The position numbers and the translations under genes were made by a program. Below, piece by piece: positions 33,301-34,067 of a stretch of 34,067 nucleotides of DNA (within the stretch, counting starts at the first letter, position 1; each line of letters opens with the position of its first letter). The notes below the pieces were generated by a model, which searched no databases, was not told the DNA's origin, and was given only the letters and a program-made list of their open reading frames with translations. This stretch comes from an uncultured Pirellula sp. (lineage in GTDB: Bacteria; Planctomycetota; Planctomycetia; Pirellulales; Pirellulaceae). Where the stretch lies: NCBI GenBank assembly GCA_903930765.1, contig CAIYZV010000310.1:1-34067 (forward strand), read 5' to 3'.

Positions 33301-33933
33301 CTACATCAACGAACTGAGGCTTGATTGCAACGCTTGCATCGCCTCTCGGAGTCCCTGCAGCCCACGCTTCAATAATCCTGCGACGGCCATTTCTGATTTG
33401 CCCATCCGATCCGAGATGTTTTTGAGGGACATGCCTTCCAAGTACCTCATCCGGATCGCTTCGCGCTGCGTGTCGGGGATTTTTTCCAAGCACAGCGCGA
33501 GCACGGCCGCGGCTTCGCTCTTCATCATGCGTTGGCTCGGGGATGACGCCTCGGATGGGATAATGTTCTCGATTCCCGGTGCGCTATCATCCGTTTTTCT
33601 TTTGGCCCCTAAATCGATCTCCCGCCTGGCGGATCGCTTCTGAGTTGCAAGGTGTTCTTGATGCGCCGTGGCGACGTTGTTCTTGAGGATATTGCGCAAC
33701 CAAGCCAGCAGCGATTCGACGGATTCGCCATTGAAGTCGCCGAAGTCGCGCGAGGCCTCCAGGTAGGTGATCTGGACCACGTCGGTAGGATCGAGTCGAC
33801 CTTGAATGCGGCTGTCGAGCAGTCGATGTGCGATGACATTGAGATACGGACGGAATCGATTCAGCAATTCGCCCTTGGCCGCTTCGTCGCCGGCCTTCGC
33901 CGCAATCAGCTTGTCTTTGGAATCATATAGCAT
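33301..33933 (-). CDS. ECF-like RNA polymerase sigma factor
   Basis: A 210-residue sigma-70 family protein of extracytoplasmic-function type. Region 2 spans about residues 22-90 (LLNRFRPYLNVIAHRLLDSR, DPTDVVQITYLEASRDF, LLAWLRNILKNNVA). Region 4 spans about 140-198, with the helix-turn-helix MRYLEGMSLKNISDRMGKSEMAVAGLLKRGLQGLR. A linker of about 45 residues joins them, and no region 3 is visible. The SLLAWLRNILKNN and DPTDVVQ phrasing is typical of the ECF groups expanded in planctomycetes, some of which lie beside Ser/Thr kinases. No anti-sigma gene is seen within the window; the candidate neighbour upstream is cut by the window edge. ATG 33933 is the first in-frame start and fits the family length. 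Confidence 0.92.
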   Translation of the reverse strand: MLYDSKDKLIAAKAGDEAAKGELLNRFRPYLNVIAHRLLDSRIQGRLDPTDVVQITYLEASRDFGDFNGESVESLLAWLRNILKNNVATAHQEHLATQKRSARREIDLGAKRKTDDSAPGIENIIPSEASSPSQRMMKSEAAAVLALCLEKIPDTQREAIRMRYLEGMSLKNISDRMGKSEMAVAGLLKRGLQGLREAMQALQSSLSSLM

Positions 33934-34006
33934 GTGTTGCGGTTTTTAGTGAGGCGATTTTTAGAGATCTGTTGGAACCGATCCTGCATCATTGTGTTCT
34001 CGAGGA

Positions 34007-34066
34007 TCAAGGAGTCGTTTGGGCTACCTTTTGCCCATCAGACTGCCCATCAGGTTTCCCATTAGG
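34007..34066 (-). CDS. Possible C-terminal end of a gene cut by the window edge
   Basis: One minus-strand frame stays open from the edge to a TGA at 34007-34009 and reads PNGKPDGQSDGQKVAQTTP. It is hydrophilic with a small repeat (GKPDGQSDGQ), like a disordered tail. Nineteen codons are too few to identify anything, and the stop would lie about 73 nt upstream of the sigma-factor start. Confidence 0.2.
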   Translation of the reverse strand, partial: PNGKPDGQSDGQKVAQTTP

Positions 34067-34067
34067 C

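Overview
The window looks like a chromosomal segment of a planctomycete, most likely of the Pirellulaceae/Rhodopirellula type (inference). The reasons are the adjacent PSD1-type cytochrome protein (PSCyt1, DUF1549, DUF1553) and two DUF1501 proteins, which are hallmark families of that phylum; an extended ECF-like sigma factor; moderate GC; and generally weak Shine-Dalgarno sequences. I found no tRNA, rRNA, CRISPR array, insertion sequence or integrase.

Layout. (1) 269-3257: a class I aromatic/aspartate-type aminotransferase converges, with a 4-nt gap, on a PhoR-like membrane sensor histidine kinase that has no response regulator beside it. (2) 3580-17070: an exopolysaccharide or surface-glycan locus in two arms. 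The plus arm holds a GT4 glycosyltransferase, a GumC/Wzz chain-length protein, a CpsD/BY-kinase-like P-loop protein with a broken Walker A motif, a second GT4 and a GT39-type membrane glycosyltransferase. The minus arm, in transcription order, holds a Wzx-like flippase, an O-antigen ligase/Wzy-like polymerase and a GT2 glycosyltransferase. Together they supply nucleotide-sugar transfer, flipping, polymerisation and length control. A secreted (alpha/alpha)6-barrel glycosidase with two discoidin-like C-terminal domains lies divergent to the minus arm and may trim or bind the polymer.

(3) 17105-21837: a small membrane-anchored protein of unknown function is divergent from a translationally coupled pair of large P-loop GTPase-like proteins with C-terminal membrane segments. 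The pair resembles a tandem bacterial dynamin-like pair. Both members have divergent G motifs, and this is the best candidate here for an undescribed system.

(4) 21948-28790 (minus): a probable operon of an FCD-type GntR regulator, a PSD1 multidomain cytochrome protein and two tandem paralogous DUF1501 proteins. A perfect 12-bp GntR-type palindrome lies 64 nt upstream of the regulator and suggests autoregulation. (5) 29170-34067: ispD (isoprenoid precursor synthesis) downstream of a TerC-family membrane protein, a four-domain S1 RNA-binding protein with a long disordered N-terminus, and an ECF-like sigma factor. A possible C-terminal fragment of a further gene lies at the right edge.

Many first-possible starts are clearly too far upstream. 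Starts given here follow signal peptides, family alignment and gene spacing rather than ribosome-binding sites, which are mostly unrecognisable.
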